Source: Pontibacterium sp049599735 (GTDB taxonomy: Bacteria > Pseudomonadota > Gammaproteobacteria > Pseudomonadales > Balneatricaceae). From it: a stretch of 64,000 nt of DNA. Position 1 is the first letter of the stretch. Every line of letters starts with the position of its first letter. This document shows, in pieces, positions 32,325-40,041 of the stretch. Below the pieces are notes generated by a model, which was not told the DNA's origin, ran no database searches, and saw only the letters and a list, made by a program, of their open reading frames with translations. The stretch spans positions 11,374 through 75,373 of the forward strand of contig JBMYOX010000009.1 of NCBI GenBank assembly GCA_049599735.1. Reading direction: 5' to 3'. Position numbers and translations under genes: made by a program.

Positions 32325-33239
32325 TTAAGCAGATTTAATACCGGCCAGATTGCGGAAGGAAACTTCTTTTGCGGTGTTAAGGAAATCCACCATAAAATCT
32401 GCATTTTTCTGGTCATCGCGAATTGCGGCATAAAGTGTACACCAGACACCTTTATCGCCCAGTGACCGGGCTGCGATGTATTCCCGCTCTATATACTCAT
32501 GCAGCGCCCAGTTGGGCAATGCAGCCACCCCCCGCCCGCTGGCAACCAGTTGTAACATCATAACCGTGAGTTCTGCGGTGCGAATACTGTGGGGCTCAAT
32601 GCCTGCGGGGTCCAGAAAGTGATTAAAGATATCCAGGCGGTGTGGCTCAACCGGGTAGGTAATTAATACTTCCTGCTTCAGGTCTTCCGGGTGAATATGG
32701 CGGCGTGCCATCAGCCGGTGTTGTTTGCCGATTGCCAGCATTGACTCGTAGCTGAACAGGGGGATGTAGGTAATGCCGTTGCGCGGTTCAGGGTCGGCCG
32801 TAATGACCAGGTCAAGGTCACCCCGGGCCAGCGCGGGTAAAGGCTGGAAGCTGAAACCGCTGGACAGATCCAGTTCAACTTCAGGCCAGTGTTGCCTGAA
32901 GTGGTCGATTGTAGGCATCAGCCAGTCAAAACAGCTATGACACTCGATACAAAGATTCAGGCGACCTGCTTCACCACCTGCCAGGCGGGCAATATCCCGT
33001 TCTGCACTGCGTATCATGGGCAGTACTTCATCGGCGAGCGCCAGCAGGCGCTGACCAGAACCGGTAAAGCAGATAGGCTTGGTTTTCCGGATAAAGAGTG
33101 AGCAATCAAGCCTGTCTTCGAGATCTTTGATCTGGTGAGAAAGCGCAGACTGAGTTAAATGTACTCGTTCAGCGGCTTCAACCAGACTGCCGGCATCACG
33201 AAGGGCAGAAAGTGTTCTCAAATGACGAAGCTCGATCAT
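32325..33239 (-). CDS. metR: LysR-family regulator MetR
   Basis: MetR activates methionine biosynthesis genes (metE, metH, glyA) with homocysteine as co-effector. The 304-residue protein starts MIELRHLRTLSALRDAGSLVEAAE, the wHTH of LysR regulators, and its effector domain carries IECHSCFDWLMPTIDHF, SGFSFQPLPAL and DLVITADP, a line-by-line match to E. coli MetR. RBS AAGGA precedes the ATG. metE and metH are not next to it here. Confidence 0.9.
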   Translation of the reverse strand: MIELRHLRTLSALRDAGSLVEAAERVHLTQSALSHQIKDLEDRLDCSLFIRKTKPICFTGSGQRLLALADEVLPMIRSAERDIARLAGGEAGRLNLCIECHSCFDWLMPTIDHFRQHWPEVELDLSSGFSFQPLPALARGDLDLVITADPEPRNGITYIPLFSYESMLAIGKQHRLMARRHIHPEDLKQEVLITYPVEPHRLDIFNHFLDPAGIEPHSIRTAELTVMMLQLVASGRGVAALPNWALHEYIEREYIAARSLGDKGVWCTLYAAIRDDQKNADFMVDFLNTAKEVSFRNLAGIKSA

Positions 33240-33347
33240 GTCATATTTCCTTATAAGGTTATATGTCGAAGTATAGTTGCTCTGTTCGGAAAGGGGCGAA
33301 GTCGGCCGGATAAGTATTTTCCGGCCGTCAGGCGGGGTACTGAGTGA

Positions 33348-34265
33348 TTAACCGGATGGCATGCCGACCAGTAAAAACTCAAGCAGCGCTTTCTGGGCGT
33401 GAAGGCGATTTTCAGCTTCATCAAACACCACGGAGCGTACATCGTCCATCATTGCTGCGCTGACTTCTTCGCCCCGGTGGGCAGGCAGGCAGTGCATAAA
33501 CAGAGCATCTTGATTTGCCAGGTCCATCAGTTCAGTGGTGACCTGAAAACCGGCAAATTTTGCTTCACGTTCCTGCTGTTCCTCTTCCTGGCCCATGGAG
33601 GCCCAGACATCAGTCACAACCAGGTCGCTGTTTCTAACGGCTTCTTCGGGGTTGTGGAAAATGCGGATGCGTTCCTGGTTTTCAGAAACCAGTTCTGCGG
33701 CAGGCTCAAAACCTTCCGGGCAGGCAATGTTCAGTTTGAAATCAAACTGACGGGCGGCATTGATATAAGAGTTGCACATATTGTTACCGTCACCCACCCA
33801 GGTCACGGTTTTGCCCTGAATGTTGCCCCGGTGCTCATGATAGGTTTGCATGTCGGCCAGTAGCTGACAGGGGTGGTACTCATCAGTGAGTGCATTGATA
33901 ACAGGCACCTGAGAGTTAGCTGCAAACTCTTCTACAATTTCGTGGCCATGGGTGCGGATCATAACCACATCGACCATGCTGGAAATTACCCGGGCGCTGT
34001 CAGCAACAGGCTCGCCACGGCCCAACTGGGTATCGCGGGACGATAAAAACATGGCATGGCCGCCAAATTGCGCCATGCCTGCTTCAAAGGACACTCGTGT
34101 GCGGGTTGATGATTTTTCAAAAATCATCGACATCACGCGATTTTTCAGGGGTTCGTAAACCTCACCGCGGTTACGCATGTTTTTAAGTTCAGTGGCTCTG
34201 TGAATAACAGAACGAAGCTCTGCGGGAGAAAGATCCCGCAAAGTCAGAAAATGTCTTATTGTCAT
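33348..34265 (-). CDS. argF: Ornithine carbamoyltransferase
   Basis: ArgF makes citrulline from ornithine and carbamoyl phosphate. The 305-residue protein (start ATG at 34265, MTIRHFL; an in-frame ATG six codons upstream is possible) has the carbamoyl-phosphate loop SSTRTR (about residues 47-52), MRTHG-type MIRTHGHE, HPCQ (about 128-131), and HCLPAHRGEE (about 264-273). It lies 45 bases after argD on the same strand, so the two form an operon. Confidence 0.95.
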   Translation of the reverse strand: MTIRHFLTLRDLSPAELRSVIHRATELKNMRNRGEVYEPLKNRVMSMIFEKSSTRTRVSFEAGMAQFGGHAMFLSSRDTQLGRGEPVADSARVISSMVDVVMIRTHGHEIVEEFAANSQVPVINALTDEYHPCQLLADMQTYHEHRGNIQGKTVTWVGDGNNMCNSYINAARQFDFKLNIACPEGFEPAAELVSENQERIRIFHNPEEAVRNSDLVVTDVWASMGQEEEQQEREAKFAGFQVTTELMDLANQDALFMHCLPAHRGEEVSAAMMDDVRSVVFDEAENRLHAQKALLEFLLVGMPSG

Positions 34266-34310
34266 TGTTTTTTCTCGCTGCATTTCATGCGGGCAACCGC
34301 CCTGACAAAG

Positions 34311-35513
34311 TCAGGTGCGCGGTTGAGCGCGATCATCGGCAGAGTAGATTTTAATCAGTTTGGAAACGGTGTTAACCAGCAGATCAGCCTCGGCATCGGT
34401 CATGATCAGAGGGGGAAGCATACGGACAATTTTGCCGCCGCCCGTCATATTCAGCAGCACACCTTTAACTTTAGCGAGCAGAGCCAGTTCAGTACCGGCT
34501 TCGGCCAGCTCGATAGCAATCATCAGGCCTTTACCGCGTACTTCTTTAACGTAGTCGGCACCGGCCAGTTGTTCGCGGAAACCATTGACAATACGCTCAC
34601 CCAGTTCCCCGGCGCGTTCAGCCAGGTTGTCATTAACAATAGTATCAACCACCGCCAGTGCAGCCGCACAGGACAGCGGGTTGCCGCCAAAAGTTGAGCC
34701 GTGAGCACCTGGTGCAAAAACGGAGGCCGCTTTGCCGCTGGCAAGGCAGGCGCCTATAGGTGCGCCATTGCCCAGGCCTTTCGCCGTGGTGACTACATCA
34801 GGCACAATGCCGTTCTGCTGGTACGCAAAGTAAGTGCCGGTACGGGCGTTACCTGTCTGGACTTCATCCAGCATCAGCAACCAGTCGTGCTCATCACAGA
34901 TATCGCGCAGTTGGTTCAGGTAGTCATCCGCCGGGATAGCAATGCCGGATTCACCCTGAACAGGTTCAACCAGAATAGCAACCACGTTGGGATTGTTAGA
35001 GGCAATTTTACGCACTGCTTCCACGTCGTCATAAGGCGCACGGGCAAAGCCCGCCACAAGAGGTTCAAAACCTGCCTGTACGGCGCGGTTTCCGCTTGCG
35101 CTCAGGGTGGCCATGGTGCGGCCATGGAAAGAGTTTTCCATCACAATGATGGTGGGTACGTCGATACCTTTATCATGGCCATAACGACGTGCAATTTTAA
35201 TGGCGGCTTCATTCGCCTCAGCCCCGGAGTTGCTGAAGAATACGTTGTCCATTCCTGCAATGCGGGTCAGTCGCTCGGCAAGCTGTTCCTGCAAGGGGAT
35301 AGAATAGAGATTAGAGGTGTGAATAAGCTTGCCGGCCTGCTCGCTGATCGCGTGCGTCACTGCCGGGTGGGCGTGCCCCAGTCCTGTAACAGCAATGCCA
35401 CTGAGTGCATCAAGGTACTTATTGCCGTCCGTGTCATACAGCCATGCGCCTTCGCCGTGATCGAAAGCGACAGATAGCCGATTGTAGGTATGCATTACTG
35501 GCTCAAATGCCAT
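34311..35513 (-). CDS. argD: Acetylornithine aminotransferase
   Basis: ArgD is the PLP-dependent aminotransferase of arginine (and often lysine) biosynthesis. The 400-residue protein has NSGAEANEAAIK (about residues 95-106), SFHGRT (about 128-133), the PLP aspartate in LLMLDEVQTG (about 211-220) and the Schiff-base lysine in TTAKGLGNG (about 243-251). GAGAGG lies before the ATG at 35513. Its 5' leader carries a terminator-like hairpin and a small frame, described separately. argF is downstream. Confidence 0.95.
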   Translation of the reverse strand: MAFEPVMHTYNRLSVAFDHGEGAWLYDTDGNKYLDALSGIAVTGLGHAHPAVTHAISEQAGKLIHTSNLYSIPLQEQLAERLTRIAGMDNVFFSNSGAEANEAAIKIARRYGHDKGIDVPTIIVMENSFHGRTMATLSASGNRAVQAGFEPLVAGFARAPYDDVEAVRKIASNNPNVVAILVEPVQGESGIAIPADDYLNQLRDICDEHDWLLMLDEVQTGNARTGTYFAYQQNGIVPDVVTTAKGLGNGAPIGACLASGKAASVFAPGAHGSTFGGNPLSCAAALAVVDTIVNDNLAERAGELGERIVNGFREQLAGADYVKEVRGKGLMIAIELAEAGTELALLAKVKGVLLNMTGGGKIVRMLPPLIMTDAEADLLVNTVSKLIKIYSADDRAQPRT

Positions 35514-35533
35514 GATCCTCTCCCATACAACGC

Positions 35534-35554
35534 AAAAAGGCAGCCAGGGCTGCC
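35534..35554 (-). terminator. Terminator-like hairpin in argD leader (possible attenuator)
   Basis: On the minus strand, GGCAGCC (35554-35548) and GGCTGCC (35545-35539) form a hairpin that runs into TTTTT (35538-35534), ending about 20 bases before the argD start. The 2-base formal loop means the top base pairs would open. An intrinsic terminator aimed at the gene it precedes suggests attenuation, or the end of an upstream small transcript. Confidence 0.5.
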
Positions 35555-35570
35555 ATTAAAAAAACAGATT

Positions 35571-35630
35571 CTATTGGGTGTTTTGATGATTATCAATAGT
35601 TGTTTGTTGCATATTGATGATAATAAACAT
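35571..35630 (-). CDS. Possible 19-codon leader ORF before argD
   Basis: An ATG at 35630 with AAGGA seven bases upstream opens a frame of 19 codons (MFIIINMQQTTIDNHQNTQ, then TAG) that ends 16 bases before the terminator-like hairpin. The geometry fits a leader peptide, but it has no arginine or ornithine-related codons; Ile, Gln, Asn and Thr dominate. It overlaps an FNR-like palindrome, so it may be fortuitous. Confidence 0.25.
   Translation of the reverse strand: MFIIINMQQTTIDNHQNTQ
35583..35596. promoter_or_regulatory. Perfect FNR/Anr consensus palindrome between argD and grxD
   Basis: TTGAT-GATT-ATCAA matches the FNR/Anr consensus at all ten defined positions. It lies 70 bases upstream of argD and 195 upstream of grxD, between divergent genes. 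Oxygen-responsive control of argD-argF is conceivable (Anr controls arginine catabolism in pseudomonads). The region is AT-rich, which raises the chance level. Confidence 0.4.
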
Positions 35631-35733
35631 CGATTTATCCTTGTCGATAGGTTTAATCAATCCGACTGATTGAGAAATCTTAATATACATTATCTGAGTG
35701 CTATGGTCGGATATATGTTAATATTTCTGCACA

Positions 35734-35754
35734 AAAGGCAGCCTTGATGCCTTT
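35734..35754. repeat. Hairpin upstream of grxD repeating the argD leader motif
   Basis: AAAGGCA / TGCCTTT arms (35734-35740 and 35748-35754) form a short hairpin before grxD. The segment AAAAGGCAGCC here (35733-35743) is a direct repeat of 35535-35545 in the argD leader hairpin. On the minus strand its GGCTGCC could pair with the 5' arm of that hairpin. Confidence 0.35.
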
Positions 35755-35790
35755 AATCGTGTTATCCAGAAAATGTAGAAAGGTGTATGA

Positions 35791-36129
35791 ATGAGCGTTA
35801 TTGAGACCATAAAAGAGCAGATCGAAAATAACGATGTGTTGTTGTATATGAAAGGCACACCCCGTTTTCCTCAGTGTGGTTTTTCGTCGCGTGCGACAGA
35901 AGCGGTCATGGGCTGTGGTGAGCGTTTTGCATTTGTAAATATTCTGGAAAATCCGGAAATTCGTGCCGAGCTGCCTAAGTATGCAAACTGGCCGACCTTT
36001 CCTCAGCTCTGGATCAAAGGTGAGTTGGTGGGTGGGTGTGACATTATCTGTGAAATGTCGGAATCCGGCGAGCTGGAACAGATGATCAAAGAAGTTGCCG
36101 CTGCATCCGGTGATGCCAGCGCAGAATAA
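35791..36129 (+). CDS. grxD: Monothiol glutaredoxin Grx4
   Basis: A 112-residue monothiol glutaredoxin that binds a [2Fe-2S] cluster with glutathione and carries clusters to target proteins, often with BolA. It has the CGFS active site (FPQCGFSS, about residues 27-34), the cis-proline and GSH-binding WPTFPQLWI (about 67-75), and GGCDI (about 81-85). Typical length is 110-115 residues. Monocistronic by position, followed 95 bases later by the peroxiredoxin gene. Confidence 0.95.
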   Translation: MSVIETIKEQIENNDVLLYMKGTPRFPQCGFSSRATEAVMGCGERFAFVNILENPEIRAELPKYANWPTFPQLWIKGELVGGCDIICEMSESGELEQMIKEVAAASGDASAE

Positions 36130-36223
36130 AGTTGATTATAAGGGTGATGGTTGTTTTGCAGGACATCGCCCTTATTGTAGAAAAGTAAACGATTTATACC
36201 CCCTTTATACGGAGAGATACACA

Positions 36224-36826
36224 ATGGGCGTACTCGTAGGTAAGCAAGCTCCAGATTTCACAGCAGCAGCGGTTCTGGGTAATGGCGAAATTGTTGATGG
36301 TTATAACCTGAAAGAAGCGATTAAAGGCAAATACGGTCTGGTATTCTTTTACCCGCTGGACTTTACGTTTGTTTGCCCTTCCGAGCTGATTGCTCTGGAT
36401 CATCGTATGGACGCTTTCACCGAGCGTAATGTTGAAGTCATTGGTGTGTCTATCGACTCCCAGTTCAGCCACAACGCATGGCGTAATACCCCGGTTAATG
36501 AAGGGGGTATCGGCCCGGTTAAATACACACTGGTCGCTGATACTAAGCATGAAATCTGCAAAGCTTACGATGTTGAGCACGATGCAGGTGTTGCTTTCCG
36601 TGGTGCTTTCCTGATCGATCAGAACGGCAATGTACGTTCTCAGATTGTTAACGACCTGCCACTGGGCCGTAACATGGAAGAGCTGATTCGTCTGGTTGAT
36701 GCCCTGCAGTTCCATGAAGAGCACGGTGAAGTTTGCCCGGCTGGCTGGAACAAAGGTGATAAAGGTATGGACGCTTCCCCAACAGGTGTTGCGGCTTACC
36801 TGAGTGAAGAAGCTGATAAGCTGTAA
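36224..36826 (+). CDS. Typical 2-Cys peroxiredoxin
   Basis: A 200-residue thiol peroxidase of the Prx1/AhpC group that reduces peroxides using a peroxidatic cysteine and a resolving cysteine. The peroxidatic motif is DFTFVCPSEL (about residues 45-54) and the resolving one is GEVCPAGW (about 167-174). The start is the ATG at 36224 with GGAGA nine bases upstream; the open frame continues upstream through the grxD 3' region without significance. Reductase partner (AhpF or Trx) not nearby. A strong terminator follows. Confidence 0.93.
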   Translation: MGVLVGKQAPDFTAAAVLGNGEIVDGYNLKEAIKGKYGLVFFYPLDFTFVCPSELIALDHRMDAFTERNVEVIGVSIDSQFSHNAWRNTPVNEGGIGPVKYTLVADTKHEICKAYDVEHDAGVAFRGAFLIDQNGNVRSQIVNDLPLGRNMEELIRLVDALQFHEEHGEVCPAGWNKGDKGMDASPTGVAAYLSEEADKL

Positions 36827-36841
36827 GCTGTATTAGCCTAT

Positions 36842-36871
36842 AAAAAACCCGCTTATGTTAGCGGGTTTTTT
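36842..36871. terminator. Bidirectional terminator between peroxiredoxin and rnt genes
   Basis: Arms AAAAAACCCGCT (36842-36853) and AGCGGGTTTTTT (36860-36871) form a perfect 12-bp stem around TATGTT, between convergent genes. Confidence 0.9.
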
Positions 36872-36899
36872 TATGTTTGTTGCTGGCTGATCGCCGTTA

Positions 36900-37571
36900 T
36901 CAGAGTCTGAAGTCGTCGCCGTAATCCTGTGCAGCCAGTACCATTTCCCAGCCGCCCAGATCTTTCCAGCGGTTAACAATAGAGCAGAAAAGCTCAGCTG
37001 TTTTTAACGTGTCGTATAGTGCTGAATGAGCTTGTTTGCCGTCAAATTCGATATCTGCAACTTCACAGGCTTTTGCCAGTACGGTCTGTCCGTATGCCAG
37101 GCCGGATAGCGTAGCCGTATCAAAGCTGGAGAAGGGGTGGAACGGGTTGCGTTTAATGTCGGTGCGGGCGACAGCGGCGTTTACAAAGCTCTGATCAAAG
37201 GCTGCATTATGACCTACCAGCACGGCACGTTTACAATCGTGAGCTTTAATTGACTTGCGAATAGGCTTAAAAATACCTTCCAGCGCACTGAGTTCGCTAA
37301 TGGCTTCGCGGTTGGGGTCGTAAGGGTCGATGCCGGTGAAATCCAGTGCAGCGCGCTCCAGGTTAGCACCCTCAAAAGGGGCCACCTGGGCTTCATAATG
37401 TTTATCCACCATCAGGTAACCATTCTCATCCATGGTGAGCGTGGCGGCGGCAATTTCCAGCAGCGCATCGGTTTGGGCATTAAAACCGGCGGTTTCAACA
37501 TCGATAACAACGGGCAGAAATCCGCGAAAGCGGCCGGCCATGGGGTGTTTATAGGGGTCGTGACGGCTCAA
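36900..37571 (-). CDS. rnt: Ribonuclease T
   Basis: RNase T is the DEDDh 3'-5' exonuclease that finishes tRNA and 23S/5S rRNA 3' ends. The 223-residue protein shows ExoI VVIDVETAGFN (about residues 21-31), ExoII GHNAAFDQSFV (about 119-129) and ExoIII HSALYDT (about 182-188). The N-terminus KHPMAGRFRGFLPV fits the family. The start is a TTG at 37571, with AAGGGA just upstream; the ATG ten codons in lacks an RBS. motY is divergent across 99 bases, the same neighbourhood as in Vibrio and Pseudomonas. Confidence 0.93.
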   Translation of the reverse strand: MSRHDPYKHPMAGRFRGFLPVVIDVETAGFNAQTDALLEIAAATLTMDENGYLMVDKHYEAQVAPFEGANLERAALDFTGIDPYDPNREAISELSALEGIFKPIRKSIKAHDCKRAVLVGHNAAFDQSFVNAAVARTDIKRNPFHPFSSFDTATLSGLAYGQTVLAKACEVADIEFDGKQAHSALYDTLKTAELFCSIVNRWKDLGGWEMVLAAQDYGDDFRL

Positions 37572-37670
37572 AGGATTCCCTTACATTGATGGGTTCAGAT
37601 AATGGGCATTATTCTAACAGCGAAATAATTTGATAGCTAAAGATGTTGTTGCCGGAGCCGAAGTTATAAG

Positions 37671-38564
37671 ATGATATTTGATCACTTTTTAAATGGTAGG
37701 TGCTTTTCTGTGCGTGTGAAGCTGGTTCTTATGCTGTTACTGTCGCTCTTCAGTACCTTGTCTCAGGCTGTGAGTTATCAGGCGACTATTGACGAGTCAA
37801 ACTGGGAGCTGGAATCCTCCAGATTTAGCTGTCGCCTCACCCATGTGATTCCATCCTTTGGCAACGCAGTTTTTGAACACGAGGCCGGCGAGAATATTCA
37901 TTTCCTGCTGGATGCCACGGAAAAGGGGCATTTCGAAAAAGGTGCGATGCTGGTCTCAGAAGCGCCGCCCTGGCGTCCGGGTTTATTAACCCGGGAGATA
38001 GGAGAGGTTAAAGCCAGTAAGCCGGGTGATCTGGATGTAAAAACCGGTTATGCCAGATCCATGCTGGCGGCCTTGCATAAAGGCCTGATGCCTACGTTCA
38101 CTACAACCACCTGGTATGGCACGGCTGAATACCTGAGAGTTTCATTATCGGCGGTGAATTTTCGTTCCGCTTATAATGATTATGTGGGTTGTGTTGCAAA
38201 ATTGTTGCCGGTGAATTATCGGCAGGTGGCGCGCACAGCGGTACTGTTTCCGCCTGCTGAATGGCGCTTGTCCGATTCCACTAAAGAGCGACTGGATTTG
38301 ATTTCGCTCTATATTGAAAATGATAACAGTGTGCAGTCTGTCTACGTAGACGGGCACAGTGATTCCGGCGGGCGTCGTCTTGCCAACCGGGATTTATCAA
38401 AGAAACGTGCTGAAACAGTGTCTGAATATCTGCTTAAGAAAGGGCTGGATGAGGGCATGGTAACTGTTCGTTATCATGGTGAGCGCTATCCGGTGGTGCC
38501 TAATAATTCAAAAGCTAACCGGGCCCGCAATCGTCGGGTTACCATACGGCTGGAAAAAGAGTAA
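37671..38564 (+). CDS. motY: Sodium-type flagellar motor protein MotY
   Basis: MotY forms the periplasmic T ring that holds stator units around sodium-driven polar flagellar motors. The 297-residue protein has an N-terminal signal sequence (VKLVLMLLLSLFSTLSQA), a MotY-specific N-terminal domain (about residues 35-185, including DESNWELESSRFSCRLTHVI), and an OmpA-like peptidoglycan-binding domain (about 190-297, with VDGHSDSGG and NRARNRRVTI). Alternative start: a GTG at 37713 that would give a tighter signal peptide. Adjacency to rnt supports the call. Confidence 0.88.
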   Translation: MIFDHFLNGRCFSVRVKLVLMLLLSLFSTLSQAVSYQATIDESNWELESSRFSCRLTHVIPSFGNAVFEHEAGENIHFLLDATEKGHFEKGAMLVSEAPPWRPGLLTREIGEVKASKPGDLDVKTGYARSMLAALHKGLMPTFTTTTWYGTAEYLRVSLSAVNFRSAYNDYVGCVAKLLPVNYRQVARTAVLFPPAEWRLSDSTKERLDLISLYIENDNSVQSVYVDGHSDSGGRRLANRDLSKKRAETVSEYLLKKGLDEGMVTVRYHGERYPVVPNNSKANRARNRRVTIRLEKE

Positions 38565-38582
38565 GTCGGATCTTTTGCCTGC

Positions 38583-38613
38583 TTGTCCTATTACAAGATT
38601 TTTCTGTTATAAT
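38583..38613 (+). promoter_or_regulatory. Predicted promoter of argG
   Basis: A perfect TATAAT (38608-38613) preceded by TGT (extended -10) and a TTGTCC 19 bases further upstream (38583-38588). It lies about 70 bases before the argG start. I see no clear ArgR box. Confidence 0.6.
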
Positions 38614-38683
38614 CCCGCGCCTGTTTTTTATGAATTCGGTCGCCGTATTTTACGGCTGAGATCGCGCAAGTTGGAGCTTGAGA

Positions 38684-39910
38684 ATGTCCGAAATTAAAAA
38701 GGTTGTTCTGGCCTATTCCGGTGGTCTGGACACTTCCGTCATTGTCCGCTGGTTGCAGGACGAATATAACGCTGAAGTGGTGACTTTTACGGCTGACCTG
38801 GGCCAGGGTGAAGAAGTGGAGCCTGCCCGTGCAAAAGCTGAAGCACTGGGTGTTAAGGAAATCTACATCGAAGACCTGCGTGAAGAATTTGTACGCGATT
38901 TCGTCTTCCCAATGTTCCGCGCAAATACCATCTATGAAGGTGAGTACCTGCTGGGCACATCTATCGCCCGTCCTTTGATTGCCAAACGTCTGATTGAAAT
39001 TGCTAACGAGACGGGCGCTGACGCGATTTCTCACGGTGCAACCGGTAAAGGTAATGACCAGGTACGTTTTGAGCTGGGTGCTTACGCGCTTAAGCCGGGT
39101 GTACACGTTATTGCGCCCTGGCGTGAATGGGATTTGGGTTCCCGCGAGAGCCTGATGAAGTACTGTGAAGATCACGGTATTGAAGTGGACTACGCTAAAA
39201 GCAAGAAAAAGTCTCCTTACTCTATGGATGCCAACCTGCTGCATATCTCTTACGAAGGCGGCATTCTGGAAGACCCGTGGGCAGAAGCTGAGGAAGATAT
39301 GTGGCGCTGGTCCGTATCACCTGAGCAGGCACCGGATAAGGCAACTTACCTGGAATTGACCTATGAAAAAGGTGACATCGTTGCGATTGACGGTGAAGCT
39401 ATGAGCCCTGCGACTGTTCTGGAATACCTGAACAAGATCGGTGGTGAAAACGGTGTGGGTCGTCTGGATATCGTGGAGAACCGTTTTGTAGGTATGAAGT
39501 CACGTGGCTGTTATGAAACACCGGGTGGCACTATCATGATGAAGGCGCACCGTGCAATTGAGTCCATCACGCTGGACCGTGAAGCGGCGCATCTGAAAGA
39601 TGAGTTGATGCCTAAGTATGCCAAAGTGATCTACAACGGCTTCTGGTGGTCAGAAGAGCGTAAGATGATGCAGAAAATGATCGATTTCTCCCAGCGTGAT
39701 GTTAACGGTGATGTACGCATTAAGCTGTACAAAGGCTCCGTAGACGTTGTGGGCCGTCGTTCTGAAAACTCTCTGTTCGATGAAAGCATTGCTACGTTTG
39801 AAGATGATGCGGGTTCTTACGATCAGAAAGATGCGGCAGGCTTTATTAAGCTGAACGCACTGCGCATGCGTATTGCTGCGAGCAAAGGGCGTGATTTGCT
39901 CGAAGAATAA
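38684..39910 (+). CDS. argG: Argininosuccinate synthase
   Basis: ArgG condenses citrulline and aspartate with ATP to argininosuccinate. The 408-residue protein starts at the ATG at 38684 (MSEIKKVVLAYSGGLDTSVI), which carries the ATP PP-loop AYSGGLDTS (about residues 10-18). GATGKGNDQVRFEL (about 118-131) and SPYSMDANLLHISYE (about 174-188) are further signatures. The 400-residue, non-E. coli-long type is the common bacterial one. Codon usage is strongly biased, as for a well-expressed gene. Confidence 0.96.
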   Translation: MSEIKKVVLAYSGGLDTSVIVRWLQDEYNAEVVTFTADLGQGEEVEPARAKAEALGVKEIYIEDLREEFVRDFVFPMFRANTIYEGEYLLGTSIARPLIAKRLIEIANETGADAISHGATGKGNDQVRFELGAYALKPGVHVIAPWREWDLGSRESLMKYCEDHGIEVDYAKSKKKSPYSMDANLLHISYEGGILEDPWAEAEEDMWRWSVSPEQAPDKATYLELTYEKGDIVAIDGEAMSPATVLEYLNKIGGENGVGRLDIVENRFVGMKSRGCYETPGGTIMMKAHRAIESITLDREAAHLKDELMPKYAKVIYNGFWWSEERKMMQKMIDFSQRDVNGDVRIKLYKGSVDVVGRRSENSLFDESIATFEDDAGSYDQKDAAGFIKLNALRMRIAASKGRDLLEE

Positions 39911-39931
39911 GCTTTTTGCGGATCTATTAAT

Positions 39932-39961
39932 AAAAAACCTGCGCTTGTGCGCGGGTTTTTT
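39932..39961 (+). terminator. Rho-independent terminator after argG
   Basis: Arms 39932-39944 and 39949-39961 form a 13-bp stem (AAAAAACCTGCGC / GCGCGGGTTTTTT, one G-T wobble) with a TTGT loop and a T run. Confidence 0.9.
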
Positions 39962-40041
39962 TATTTTGGGCAGCAGGTTATTTTTTCCGTAACAGGAAAA
40001 ACTGTGCTACGTTTGACTTCAACGTTGTCGTGCAAAAGCCT

